54,982 nt of DNA from an uncultured Oscillospiraceae bacterium (GTDB lineage: Bacteria; Bacillota; Clostridia; Oscillospirales; Oscillospiraceae), in contig CAJUQN010000012.1 of assembly GCA_910588625.1 (NCBI GenBank), positions 1-54,982 of the forward strand, in the 5' to 3' direction. How positions within the stretch are numbered: position 1 is the first letter of the stretch; each line of letters begins with the position of its first letter. The position numbers and the translations under genes were made by a program. Below the pieces are notes generated by a model that worked only from the letters and a program-made list of their open reading frames with translations, ran no database searches and had not been told where the DNA came from. Below are positions 1 through 6,985 of this stretch, in pieces.

Positions 1-53
1 TAGTTGGACATCACCGTGTACCCCTTGTTCCTCTCCACGCGGAATACTGGCAT
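1..53 (-). CDS. Helix-turn-helix (replication-initiator-like) protein, N-terminal fragment
   Basis: Only the first 17 codons are present; the gene runs off the left edge. It opens MPVFRVERNKGYTVMSN, behind a GAAAGGAG ribosome binding site 7-8 nt upstream on the minus strand. This opening resembles the N-terminus of helix-turn-helix proteins carried by Clostridia integrative elements, in which a winged-helix DNA-binding domain follows immediately. The likely role, replication or regulation of a mobile element, is inferred from that resemblance alone. The leader holds a strong hairpin with a U-run (89-120). If the call is right, the element extends left of the window and its edge lies within roughly 120-300. 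Confidence is limited by the short readable length. Confidence 0.45.
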   Translation of the reverse strand, partial: MPVFRVERNKGYTVMSN

Positions 54-88
54 GGTTTTCCGCTCCTTTCGGTGTCTGGACATGAAAA

Positions 89-120
89 AACGCCGCAGAC
101 TTTTCTAAATCTGCGGCGTT
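89..120 (-). terminator. Hairpin with U-run in the leader of the partial HTH gene
   Basis: An 11-bp perfect stem (AACGCCGCAGA with TCTGCGGCGTT) with a 10-nt loop is followed on the minus strand by six T. It lies 36 nt upstream of the start codon of the partial gene, so it could end transcription arriving from the right or act as an attenuator. Apart from this hairpin and the half repeat at 292-341, I see no gene or other clear signal in the 304 bases between that gene and the ABC exporter. Confidence 0.6.
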
Positions 121-291
121 GGCCGGGACGCAGAAACGGGTGGTGTCTTGCCGACATCGCCCGTTTTCTGTGCTGTTGTTCACTTGTTTACGCCGCCCCG
201 TTTTCCGCTGCCCTTAAAAAAACATTGATTTTACTGGGGTTTTCCATGTTTTCTTATGACAACGCCCTTGATGAGGCTTCCCCTTTGCTAA

Positions 292-341
292 AGTCCAAAA
301 GTTTCTTTTTGCCCCGCTTTTTCTTTACAAAGAAAAAGCGG
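292..341. repeat. Half copy of a dispersed palindromic element, with terminator hairpin
   Basis: AGTCCAAAAGTTTCTTTTTG is followed by a near-perfect hairpin, CCGCTTTTTCTTT-ACA-AAGAAAAAGCGG. This is the same block order as the right arm of the two full elements at 29156-29400 and 49306-49546. It sits 16 bp beyond the stop codon of the minus-strand ABC gene, whose transcript it probably terminates. No left arm or central stem is recognisable here. Confidence 0.6.
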
Positions 342-357
342 ACCGCCGGAGGCGCGT

Positions 358-2559
358 TTAGTCCAGCTCAAACTGTCCAGTATAGAGCTGGTAGTACCGT
401 CCCTTTTCCTCAATGAGCTGGGCGTGGCTGCCCTTCTCCATGATGCGCCCGCCTTCAATGACCACGATGCAGTCCGCGTTGCGCACCGTGGACAGCCGGT
501 GAGCGATGACAAACACTGTCCGGCCCTCCATCAAGGTGTCCATGCCTTGCTGGATGTGCTGCTCGGTGCGGGTGTCAATGGAGGATGTGGCCTCGTCCAA
601 TACCATGATGGGCGGATCCTTCACCGCCGCACGGGCAATGGCCAGCAGCTGGCGCTGGCCCTGGGACAGGTTGGCGCCATCCCCGGTGATCTTGGTCTGG
701 TAGCCTTCGGGCAGGCGGCGGATGAAGCTGTCGGCATTGGCGGCCCGGGCAGCGTTCATGCACTCCTCGTCGGTGGCGTCCAGACGGCCATAGCGGATGT
801 TGTCCATGACAGTACCGGTGAACAGGTGGGTGTCCTGAAGCACCGCGCCTTGGCTCAGGCGGAGGGAATCCTTCTCGATGTCCCTGACGTTGATGCCGTC
901 GCAGGTGATCATACCGCCTTGAATCTCATAAAAGCGGTTGACGAGGTTGGTAACGGTGGTCTTGCCCGCGCCGGTGGAGCCCACAAAGGCAATCTTCTGC
1001 CCTGGATTAGCATACACCGACACCTCCTTCAACACCGGCTTGCCCTCCACATAGGAGAAGTCCACCTGGTTGAGCCGCACCGCGCCGCGCAGCTCGGCAT
1101 AGCAGAACTCCTCCCCGGGGACGTTGCGCACCGCGCCGCGGATCAGGTGCAGGCCCATGGTTCCGCCCGGGTCGGGGTACTTCCACGCCCAGCCGTGACT
1201 CGCCATCTCCTTCAGGGTCAGGCGGGTGAGGGCGCCGTCGTCCTCAATCCGCACCCACAGCCCGGTCTGGGAGTCCTGGCCTGGGGGCAGGAGCTTGAGC
1301 AGCCCGTTTTTGTCCTCGTCGGCCTGACCCAGCTCCCACAGAGCCTCGTCCTCACCCACTGCCACCGGCACCAGGGTGATGCCGCAGGCGCGGGGAACCT
1401 TCCAGGCCCAGGCGCGGGGCCGGCCCTGGCCGCTGAACTTGGACAGGGAGCCGTTGGCGTCCTTCTCCACGGGCGCCAGCGTCACCTTGCCCCGGTCCGC
1501 CTCGGGCGGGGTGTCCATCACCTGGAAGATGCGCTCGGCGCCCGCCAGTGCGGACAGCAGAGTGGTCATCTGCATAGAGATCTGGTTGACAGGCTGGGAC
1601 ACCTGCTGGCTGTACCGCAGGTAGACCACCAGAGAGCCCAGGGTGAAGCCGGTGGCGTCCCCGGTGGAGATGGCCAGCGCCGCGCCCAGCATGGCGGTGA
1701 TGGCGTAGCCGATGTTGGTCAGGTTGCCGGCAATGGGCATGATGGCGGAGGAGTAGTAGCCAGCCATGCTGGCCGCATCCCGGAACTCCTCGTTGAGCCC
1801 GCCGAACTGCTCCTTGGCCTGCTCCTCGTGGTTGAAAGCCTTGACGACCTTCAGACCCTCGATCATCTCCTGGATGTTGCCGTTCACCGCGCCCAGGGCG
1901 GCCTGCTGCCGGGTGTAGTGCTTGCGGCTACGCTTACCGAAGGAGCCGAACACCGCCGTGATTCCCATCAGCATGATCAAAGACACCAGGAACAGCATGG
2001 GGGACAGCGTGATCATCATGACCACCACGCTGACGAAAGTGACCGCGCTGGACAGCAGCTGGATCACCGACTGCTGAAGGGCCATCTGCACGTTGTCGGC
2101 GTCGTTGGTGAAGCGGCTCATGAGCTCGCCGTGGGTGTGGGCGTCGAAATAGCTCAGGGGCAGCTCCTGGAGTTTGTCAAACAGCTCCCGGCGCAGTTTG
2201 TTGCAGCCCTTCTGGGCCAGCTGGGCCATCAGGTTGGCCTGGACATAGAGGCTGGCCGCCACCAGCAGATAGAGGAGCACCAGCTTGAGGCAGTTGGTGG
2301 TCAGCCCGGGCCAGTCCACCTGGCCCGCGGCCACCGCGGCGGCGATGCCGTCGATGATGGGCTTTTGCATATAGGTGGCCTGCACGTTCAGCACAGCCTC
2401 CGCCACCACGCACAGCAGCGCGGCGATGAGCAGCACGGGCCTGGCGGCGATATACTTCACCGTGCGCAGGGCGGCGCCCTTCAAGTCCTTGGGCTTGCCG
2501 TAGCCGCCGTGCGGTCCGCCGGGACCGTGCGGTCCACTGGGCCTGTTGTTCTCAGCCAT
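358..2559 (-). CDS. ABC exporter half-transporter, canonical ATP site, with long TMD-NBD insert
   Basis: A 733-aa membrane export half-transporter with an N-terminal six-helix domain (about residues 35-345) and a C-terminal ATPase domain (about 490-733). The ATPase motifs are canonical: Walker A GSTGAGKTT (527-535), signature LSQGQ (631-635), Walker B IMVLDEA with catalytic Glu (651-657) and switch His in IAHRLS. The N-terminus is Gly/Pro/His-rich. The two domains are separated by an unusual segment of about 120 residues (365-488) containing WAWK twice (384 and 457). Relatives, as I recall them, carry one shorter WAWK-containing linker here. It overlaps the 3' end of the partner gene by 8 nt, so the two are probably translated together as a heterodimer. 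The substrate is not readable; drugs or lipids are usual for such pairs with a MarR regulator. Confidence 0.9.
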   Translation of the reverse strand: MAENNRPSGPHGPGGPHGGYGKPKDLKGAALRTVKYIAARPVLLIAALLCVVAEAVLNVQATYMQKPIIDGIAAAVAAGQVDWPGLTTNCLKLVLLYLLVAASLYVQANLMAQLAQKGCNKLRRELFDKLQELPLSYFDAHTHGELMSRFTNDADNVQMALQQSVIQLLSSAVTFVSVVVMMITLSPMLFLVSLIMLMGITAVFGSFGKRSRKHYTRQQAALGAVNGNIQEMIEGLKVVKAFNHEEQAKEQFGGLNEEFRDAASMAGYYSSAIMPIAGNLTNIGYAITAMLGAALAISTGDATGFTLGSLVVYLRYSQQVSQPVNQISMQMTTLLSALAGAERIFQVMDTPPEADRGKVTLAPVEKDANGSLSKFSGQGRPRAWAWKVPRACGITLVPVAVGEDEALWELGQADEDKNGLLKLLPPGQDSQTGLWVRIEDDGALTRLTLKEMASHGWAWKYPDPGGTMGLHLIRGAVRNVPGEEFCYAELRGAVRLNQVDFSYVEGKPVLKEVSVYANPGQKIAFVGSTGAGKTTVTNLVNRFYEIQGGMITCDGINVRDIEKDSLRLSQGAVLQDTHLFTGTVMDNIRYGRLDATDEECMNAARAANADSFIRRLPEGYQTKITGDGANLSQGQRQLLAIARAAVKDPPIMVLDEATSSIDTRTEQHIQQGMDTLMEGRTVFVIAHRLSTVRNADCIVVIEGGRIMEKGSHAQLIEEKGRYYQLYTGQFELD

Positions 2560-4297
2560 TCTCGCAGCCTCCTTCCTGCTGGGAATCGTAAATCTCCTTA
2601 TAAATCTTACTGCTCTTCATCAGCTCGTCATGGGCGCCCGTGTCGGTCACGGCGCCGTCGTCCAGCACCACGATCTTGTCGGCGTACTGCACCGAGCTGA
2701 TGCGTTGGGCGATGATGATGACGGTGGTATCCTTCAAATTCTCCCGGAAGGACTCCCGGATCTTTCCCTCTGTGGCGGAGTCCACGGCGGAGGTGGAGTC
2801 GTCCAGAATGAGCACTGCGGGCTTGCGCACCATGGCCCGGGCGATGCACAGCCGTTGCTTCTGCCCGCCGGACACGTTGACGCCGCCCTGGTCCAGCCGG
2901 GTGTCAAAGCCGTCGGGGAAGGACATGATGAAGTCATAGGCCTGGGCGTCGCGGGCCGCCTGGACCAGATCCTCCTCGCTGGCGTTCTCGTTGCCCCAGA
3001 GCAGGTTTTCCCGGATGGTGCCGGAGAACAGCACGTTGTTTTGCAGCACCATGCCGATGCGGCCCCGCAGGCCGTCCAGGGGATAGTCCCGAACGTCCAG
3101 CCCATCCACCAGAATCTTGCCCCGGTGGACGTCGTAGAACCGGGGAATCAGGTTCACCAGGGAGGACTTACCCGTACCGGTGCCGCCCACAATGGCCACG
3201 AACTGGCCGGGCTCAATTTTCAAATTCACGTGATGCAGCACATCCTCGCCCGTGCCCTCGGTCTGGTAGCGGAAGGACACGTCCCGGAACTCCACCTGGC
3301 CCCTGGGGGCAGGGAGGTTCTGTTCGCCGCCGTCCACGATGGAGGGCTGGGCGTCGATGACCTCGAACACGCGGCGGGCGGAGGCCTGGGCCCGGGTGTA
3401 CTGGAGCAGGGCCATGCCCACCATCATGATGGACATGAGGATCTGCATGATGTACCCCACCACCGTCTGGAGGTAGGCAATGTCCAGCTCGCCGCCCAGC
3501 ACCATGCGTCCGCCGTTATACAGCACCAGCACGGTGGCCGCCGCCATGCAGATAGTCATCATGGGCTGCATGGCCACCATGCGCATCATGGCACGCAGGG
3601 CAGTGGAGGTGAAGTTGTCGTTGACCTCCTTGAATTTGTCCCGCTCCCGGTTTTCGCGGACGTAGGACTTCACCACCCGGACGCCGATCAGGTTTTCCTG
3701 GACGGTCTCGTTCAGCCGGTCCAGAGCCTGCTGCATCTTCTCAAACAGGGGCATACAGATTTTCATTAGGATCAGCAGCGCCGCCACCATAATGGGCAGG
3801 ATGACCAGCACCACCAGGGCCAGCTTGGGGCTGATGGACAGGGTGAGGAAGATGCTGGCCACCAGCATGGTCACGGCCCGGACCAGAATGCGCAGGCACA
3901 CCATGGCCACGTTCTGGATGTTGGTGACGTCGTTTGTCATGCGGGTGATCAGGGAGGAGGAGGAGAACTTGTCGATGTCCGCGAAGGAGAACGACGAGAT
4001 CTTCTCAAACTCTGCCCGGCGCAGGTTGGCGCCCAGCCCGTTGCCGGCCGCGGCGGCGGCTTTGGCGGACAGCGCACCGGTAAAGGTGGCGATGACGGCC
4101 ACCAGCACCATCATCGCGCCGTACTTGTAGACGGCGGCCATGTTCTCCATCTCAATGCCCTCGTCGATGATATAGGCCATGAGCAGGGGGATGAGGAGCT
4201 GGCAGACCGTCTCCACAATGATATAGAGGGGAGCGGCTACGGCGTGCTTTTCGTAGCCTTTCAAGTAAGACGCAGTGCGTCTCAGCATGGGTCGCAC
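2552..4297 (-). CDS. ABC exporter half-transporter, degenerate ATP site
   Basis: A 581-aa partner of the downstream exporter subunit, with a six-helix transmembrane domain (about 15-310) and an ATPase domain (about 330-575). Walker A is GGTGTGKSS and the signature is VSGGQ. Walker B reads LILDDSTS, with Asp where the catalytic Glu should be, and the switch His is replaced by Gln (IIAQRIS). That combination marks the degenerate-site subunit in asymmetric heterodimeric exporters of the TM287/288 or BmrCD type. The partner supplies the intact catalytic residues, so the assembled pump should have one active and one degenerate site. The start overlaps the MarR gene by 16 nt, giving an operon marR - ABC - ABC. 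Confidence 0.92.
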   Translation of the reverse strand: MRPMLRRTASYLKGYEKHAVAAPLYIIVETVCQLLIPLLMAYIIDEGIEMENMAAVYKYGAMMVLVAVIATFTGALSAKAAAAAGNGLGANLRRAEFEKISSFSFADIDKFSSSSLITRMTNDVTNIQNVAMVCLRILVRAVTMLVASIFLTLSISPKLALVVLVILPIMVAALLILMKICMPLFEKMQQALDRLNETVQENLIGVRVVKSYVRENRERDKFKEVNDNFTSTALRAMMRMVAMQPMMTICMAAATVLVLYNGGRMVLGGELDIAYLQTVVGYIMQILMSIMMVGMALLQYTRAQASARRVFEVIDAQPSIVDGGEQNLPAPRGQVEFRDVSFRYQTEGTGEDVLHHVNLKIEPGQFVAIVGGTGTGKSSLVNLIPRFYDVHRGKILVDGLDVRDYPLDGLRGRIGMVLQNNVLFSGTIRENLLWGNENASEEDLVQAARDAQAYDFIMSFPDGFDTRLDQGGVNVSGGQKQRLCIARAMVRKPAVLILDDSTSAVDSATEGKIRESFRENLKDTTVIIIAQRISSVQYADKIVVLDDGAVTDTGAHDELMKSSKIYKEIYDSQQEGGCENG

Positions 4298-4794
4298 TTC
4301 CTTTCTGGGGGAATTGAGGGCGGGGGAGGCGGAGCGTATTCCACATCCTTGTTTCCGCCCACCTGATAGAGATTTTCCAGCATACGCCGATGGAAAGCCT
4401 GGACCTGCTCCCGCTCCTCGGGAGAAAAGCCCCGGAACATGGCGTCATCCACCTGCTGGAAGGCCCGCATACCCGAGGTCAGGGCGTCCCGGCCCTTTTG
4501 GGTGATGGAGATGCGGTTCCGGCGGGAGTCCTTCTCGTCGGTGCGCCGGGCCACGTAGCCCTGCCGCTCCAGGCATTTCAGGGACGCGGCGATGGTGGGC
4601 GGGGCGATGTGGAGCCGGTCGGCCAGCTCCTTCTGGGTGGGGGCCTGGGCCGGGTCGCCGGGATAGTGGGACAGCGCCACCAGCAGATGGGGGGAGCCGA
4701 TGTTCCCCACGCCCAGCTTTGCCAGGGCCGTCATGTGTGCGTTGCGGTGGGCCCGGAGCAGCTGATGGAAAATGATGCCCGAGCGTTCGTCCAT
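4282..4794 (-). CDS. MarR-family transcriptional regulator
   Basis: A 170-aa winged-helix regulator and first gene of the exporter operon. The core (about 55-110) has the MarR pattern: QKELADRLHIAPPTIAASLK as the recognition helix region, then the wing, with the family-typical DxRxxR written DSRRNR. The C-terminus ends in a short proline run (PPPPP), unusual for the family. MarR proteins bind palindromes as dimers and usually repress their own operon until a ligand releases them. A matching palindrome lies over the predicted transcription start (4821-4833), which supports autoregulation of the pump. The inducing ligand is unknown. Confidence 0.9.
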   Translation of the reverse strand: MDERSGIIFHQLLRAHRNAHMTALAKLGVGNIGSPHLLVALSHYPGDPAQAPTQKELADRLHIAPPTIAASLKCLERQGYVARRTDEKDSRRNRISITQKGRDALTSGMRAFQQVDDAMFRGFSPEEREQVQAFHRRMLENLYQVGGNKDVEYAPPPPPSIPPERKCDPC

Positions 4795-4820
4795 TTTGGT
4801 TCCTCCTTTTTCGTTCGCGG

Positions 4821-4870
4821 GCTAATCATTAGCGTGCGTATTATTTTACTCCGCTGTATGGAAATGTCAA
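4821..4870 (-). promoter_or_regulatory. Promoter and palindromic operator of the marR-ABC operon
   Basis: On the minus strand TTGACA (4865-4870), a 16-nt spacer and TAAAAT (4843-4848) form a good sigma-A promoter. A perfect palindrome GCTAAT-C-ATTAGC (4821-4833) lies 10 nt downstream of the -10, over the expected transcription start. This is where a MarR dimer would block initiation. The ribosome binding site AAGGAGGA follows just before the ATG. Confidence 0.75.
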
Positions 4871-5070
4871 GGGGGGAGTGTGTGAAAAGTTTGTGAACGG
4901 TGCAGGGCGTAAAGGAGCCTTCCCCCTGTGTGGAGGAAAGGTTTTACTGCTGCGGTTCCTCTTTGTGGATGTCCTTCAGGCACTGCTCGATCATGCTGAC
5001 AACGACATTATTAAATTGGCAATTAAATAATCGCAAAGCAGGGGAAAAGCGGACGCTGAACCTGGAACAG

Positions 5071-5268
5071 GAGCATGAAATGATATCCACTGATGTAACT
5101 GACCGGGATGGAGCCGTTCAGATGATCCTTTTTAACCTGGACAATCTTTCCTGTGTAAAGAAGTTCCTGATAGATGGAGGATACTCCGGCGAACGCTTTG
5201 CCAATCAGGTCAAGGAGATTTGCGGCGCGCAGGTCGAAGTTGTAATTCGTTACGCTTTACAACTTTAA
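5071..5268 (+). pseudogene. IS5-family (DDE) transposase remnant
   Basis: The reading frame carries two blocks typical of IS5-type transposases: VTDRDGA, and then FLIDGGYSGERF, which surrounds the second catalytic Asp. The first and last catalytic residues and most of the protein are missing, and the frame stops soon after VEVVIR. Upstream codons in the same frame (from 4900) look non-homologous, and I see no clear terminal inverted repeats. It is a decayed insertion between the exporter operon and the CofE-like gene. Apart from this fragment and the promoters described, the 570 bases between 4795 and 5364 hold nothing I recognise. Confidence 0.7.
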
Positions 5269-5278
5269 CCTGTGCATA

Positions 5279-5307
5279 TTTACAACTGACCAAAATCGTG
5301 ATACCAT
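5279..5307 (+). promoter_or_regulatory. Possible promoter of the CofE-like gene
   Basis: TTTACA (5279-5284), 17 nt, then TACCAT (5302-5307), about 60 nt upstream of the ATG. The -10 is weak, and an alternative TATAAA starts at 5307. It lies just past the transposase remnant, so the old insertion may have supplied it. Confidence 0.35.
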
Positions 5308-5364
5308 ATAAAATTGTTGGAGATTCTTCCTACGCAAATGATATAAAATGAGGAGTGTTCCTTT

Positions 5365-6558
5365 ATGAGCCGTATGGTCGGTACTGTATCCCGGGGCATT
5401 CGCACCCCTATTATCCGCAGCGGAGACGATCTGGTGGAGATTGTAACCGCTTCCCTGTTGGAGGCAGCCGCTGAGGATGGCTTTGCCTTCCGTGACCGGG
5501 ACATTGTGGCTATGACCGAGGCCATCGTGGCCCGAGCCCAGGGCAACTATGCCACTGTGGAGGAGATCGCCGGCGACGTCCGGGCGAAGCTGGGCGGGGA
5601 GACGGTGGGCGTCATTTTCCCCATCCTCAGCCGCAATCGCTTTGCCATCTGCCTGCGGGGCATTGCCAAGGGAGCGAAAAAAATTGTCCTGATGCTCAGC
5701 TACCCCTCCGACGAAGTTGGCAATCATCTCGTCAGCCCGGATGCCGTGGATGAGAAAGGAGTCGATCCCTACAAGGATGTGCTCAGCTTGGAACAGTATC
5801 GGGAGCTGTTCGGCTATGAGAAGCACCCCTTCACTGGTGTGGACTATGTGGCCTACTATCAGGAGCTCATCGAGGGCTGCGGGACCGAGGTGGAGATTGT
5901 TTTCGCCAATGATCCCCGGGCTATTCTGCCCTATACCAAGAATGTGCTGTGCTGTGACATCCACACGCGCCAGCGAACCAAGCGGCTGCTGAAGGCCGCT
6001 GGCGCTGAAAGAGTGTTTGGGCTGGACGAGATTTTGAATGTTCCCATCAAAGGCAGTGGCTATAATGAGAACTACGGCCTGTTGGGCTCCAACAAGTCCA
6101 CGGAAGAGCAGGTGAAGCTGTTCCCTCGGAACTGCCAGGGGTTGGTGGAGGCCATCCAGAAGAGGCTGCTGGAGAAAACTGGAAAGCACATCGAGGTCAT
6201 GGTCTACGGCGACGGCGCCTTCAAAGATCCGGTGGGCAAGATCTGGGAGCTGGCCGATCCAGTGGTTTCGCCCGCCTACACCGTTGGCCTAGAGGGTACG
6301 CCCAACGAACTGAAGCTGAAATACCTGGCCGATAACGACTTCGCGGATCTGTCCGGGGAGGCGCTGAAGGAGGCCATCAAGGACCGCATCCACAAGAAGG
6401 ATGGGGACCTGGTGGGGCAGATGGTGTCGGAGGGCACCACTCCCCGCCGCCTCACCGATCTAATCGGCTCCTTGTGCGATTTGACTTCCGGCTCTGGAGA
6501 CAAGGGCACCCCGGTAGTCTTTATTCAGGGATATTTTGACAACTACACCACAGAATAA
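5365..6558 (+). CDS. Coenzyme F420-0:L-glutamate ligase (CofE)-like protein
   Basis: A 397-aa protein of the CofE family, which in archaea and actinobacteria adds glutamate to coenzyme F420 by a GTP-dependent amide ligation. The opening IRTPIIRSGDDLVEIV followed by RDIVAMTEAIVARAQGNY, and the later VMVYGDGAFKDPVGKIWELA, match the family's N-terminal fold and metal/GTP region. The protein is longer than a plain archaeal CofE (about 250 aa). Firmicutes carry such long homologues without a demonstrated F420 pathway, so the substrate here is uncertain. The start is supported by AATGAGGAG 9 nt upstream. It stands alone between a transposase remnant and a terminator, with no other cof/fbi gene in the window. 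Confidence 0.75.
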   Translation: MSRMVGTVSRGIRTPIIRSGDDLVEIVTASLLEAAAEDGFAFRDRDIVAMTEAIVARAQGNYATVEEIAGDVRAKLGGETVGVIFPILSRNRFAICLRGIAKGAKKIVLMLSYPSDEVGNHLVSPDAVDEKGVDPYKDVLSLEQYRELFGYEKHPFTGVDYVAYYQELIEGCGTEVEIVFANDPRAILPYTKNVLCCDIHTRQRTKRLLKAAGAERVFGLDEILNVPIKGSGYNENYGLLGSNKSTEEQVKLFPRNCQGLVEAIQKRLLEKTGKHIEVMVYGDGAFKDPVGKIWELADPVVSPAYTVGLEGTPNELKLKYLADNDFADLSGEALKEAIKDRIHKKDGDLVGQMVSEGTTPRRLTDLIGSLCDLTSGSGDKGTPVVFIQGYFDNYTTE

Positions 6559-6638
6559 AAAGCGATAAGGTTTTTATTCTGGTCAGGGCCTTTGCCAGAA
6601 AAAGCGCCGGTAAGTCAATTTCAGAGGAGCCCAATAAC

Positions 6639-6672
6639 AAAGCCGCCGGGATACAAAAATCCCGGCGGCTTT
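6639..6672 (+). terminator. Terminator after the CofE-like gene
   Basis: A perfect 14-bp stem (AAAGCCGCCGGGAT with its complement) and a 6-nt loop. The A-run before and T-run after are short, so it could act in both directions. The rest of the 427-base gap to smc holds only the smc promoter; I see no RNA gene there. Confidence 0.75.
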
Positions 6673-6807
6673 CAAAATCGCACTCGTAAACAGGTAGTAC
6701 TAATTTCCAATAAAAAGTAGTGAAAAGCAGGAAACAGCGGTAATGCTAAACTTCAATAAGCAGCTTTTTCTCTCGCCTCCAGAGACGGCTGGGCGTCCAC
6801 TTAAAAC

Positions 6808-6836
6808 TTGCAAAAGAAAGGCTGGTGTGGTAAAAT
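6808..6836 (+). promoter_or_regulatory. Promoter of the smc operon
   Basis: TTGCAA (6808-6813), a 17-nt spacer, then TAAAAT (6831-6836). It lies about 150 nt upstream of the smc start, which leaves a long untranslated leader with no structure that I recognise. Confidence 0.6.
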
Positions 6837-6985
6837 AAAACGCTATGTTAAATTTCTTTTCCAGAAAAGGAGCCGACGGTTTTCGGAGTTTTGTGGCGTA
6901 AGATGAGGTTCGGATGAATTTTGCACCAATTACTTGAGAAAAGACGCAAGGATTTGAGAAGAGATGAAAAGAAAGGGCTGGTTCT

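Noticed and set aside
72..416. Plus-strand 114-aa frame near the left edge
   Set aside because: It runs across a hairpin, the half repeat and the 3' end of the ABC gene on the other strand, with low-complexity translation; not a gene.
424..2700. Long plus-strand frame opposite the ABC exporter genes
   Set aside because: Shadow of GC-rich minus-strand genes; the translation is His/Gly/Val-rich and has no domain, while the minus strand carries full ABC motifs.
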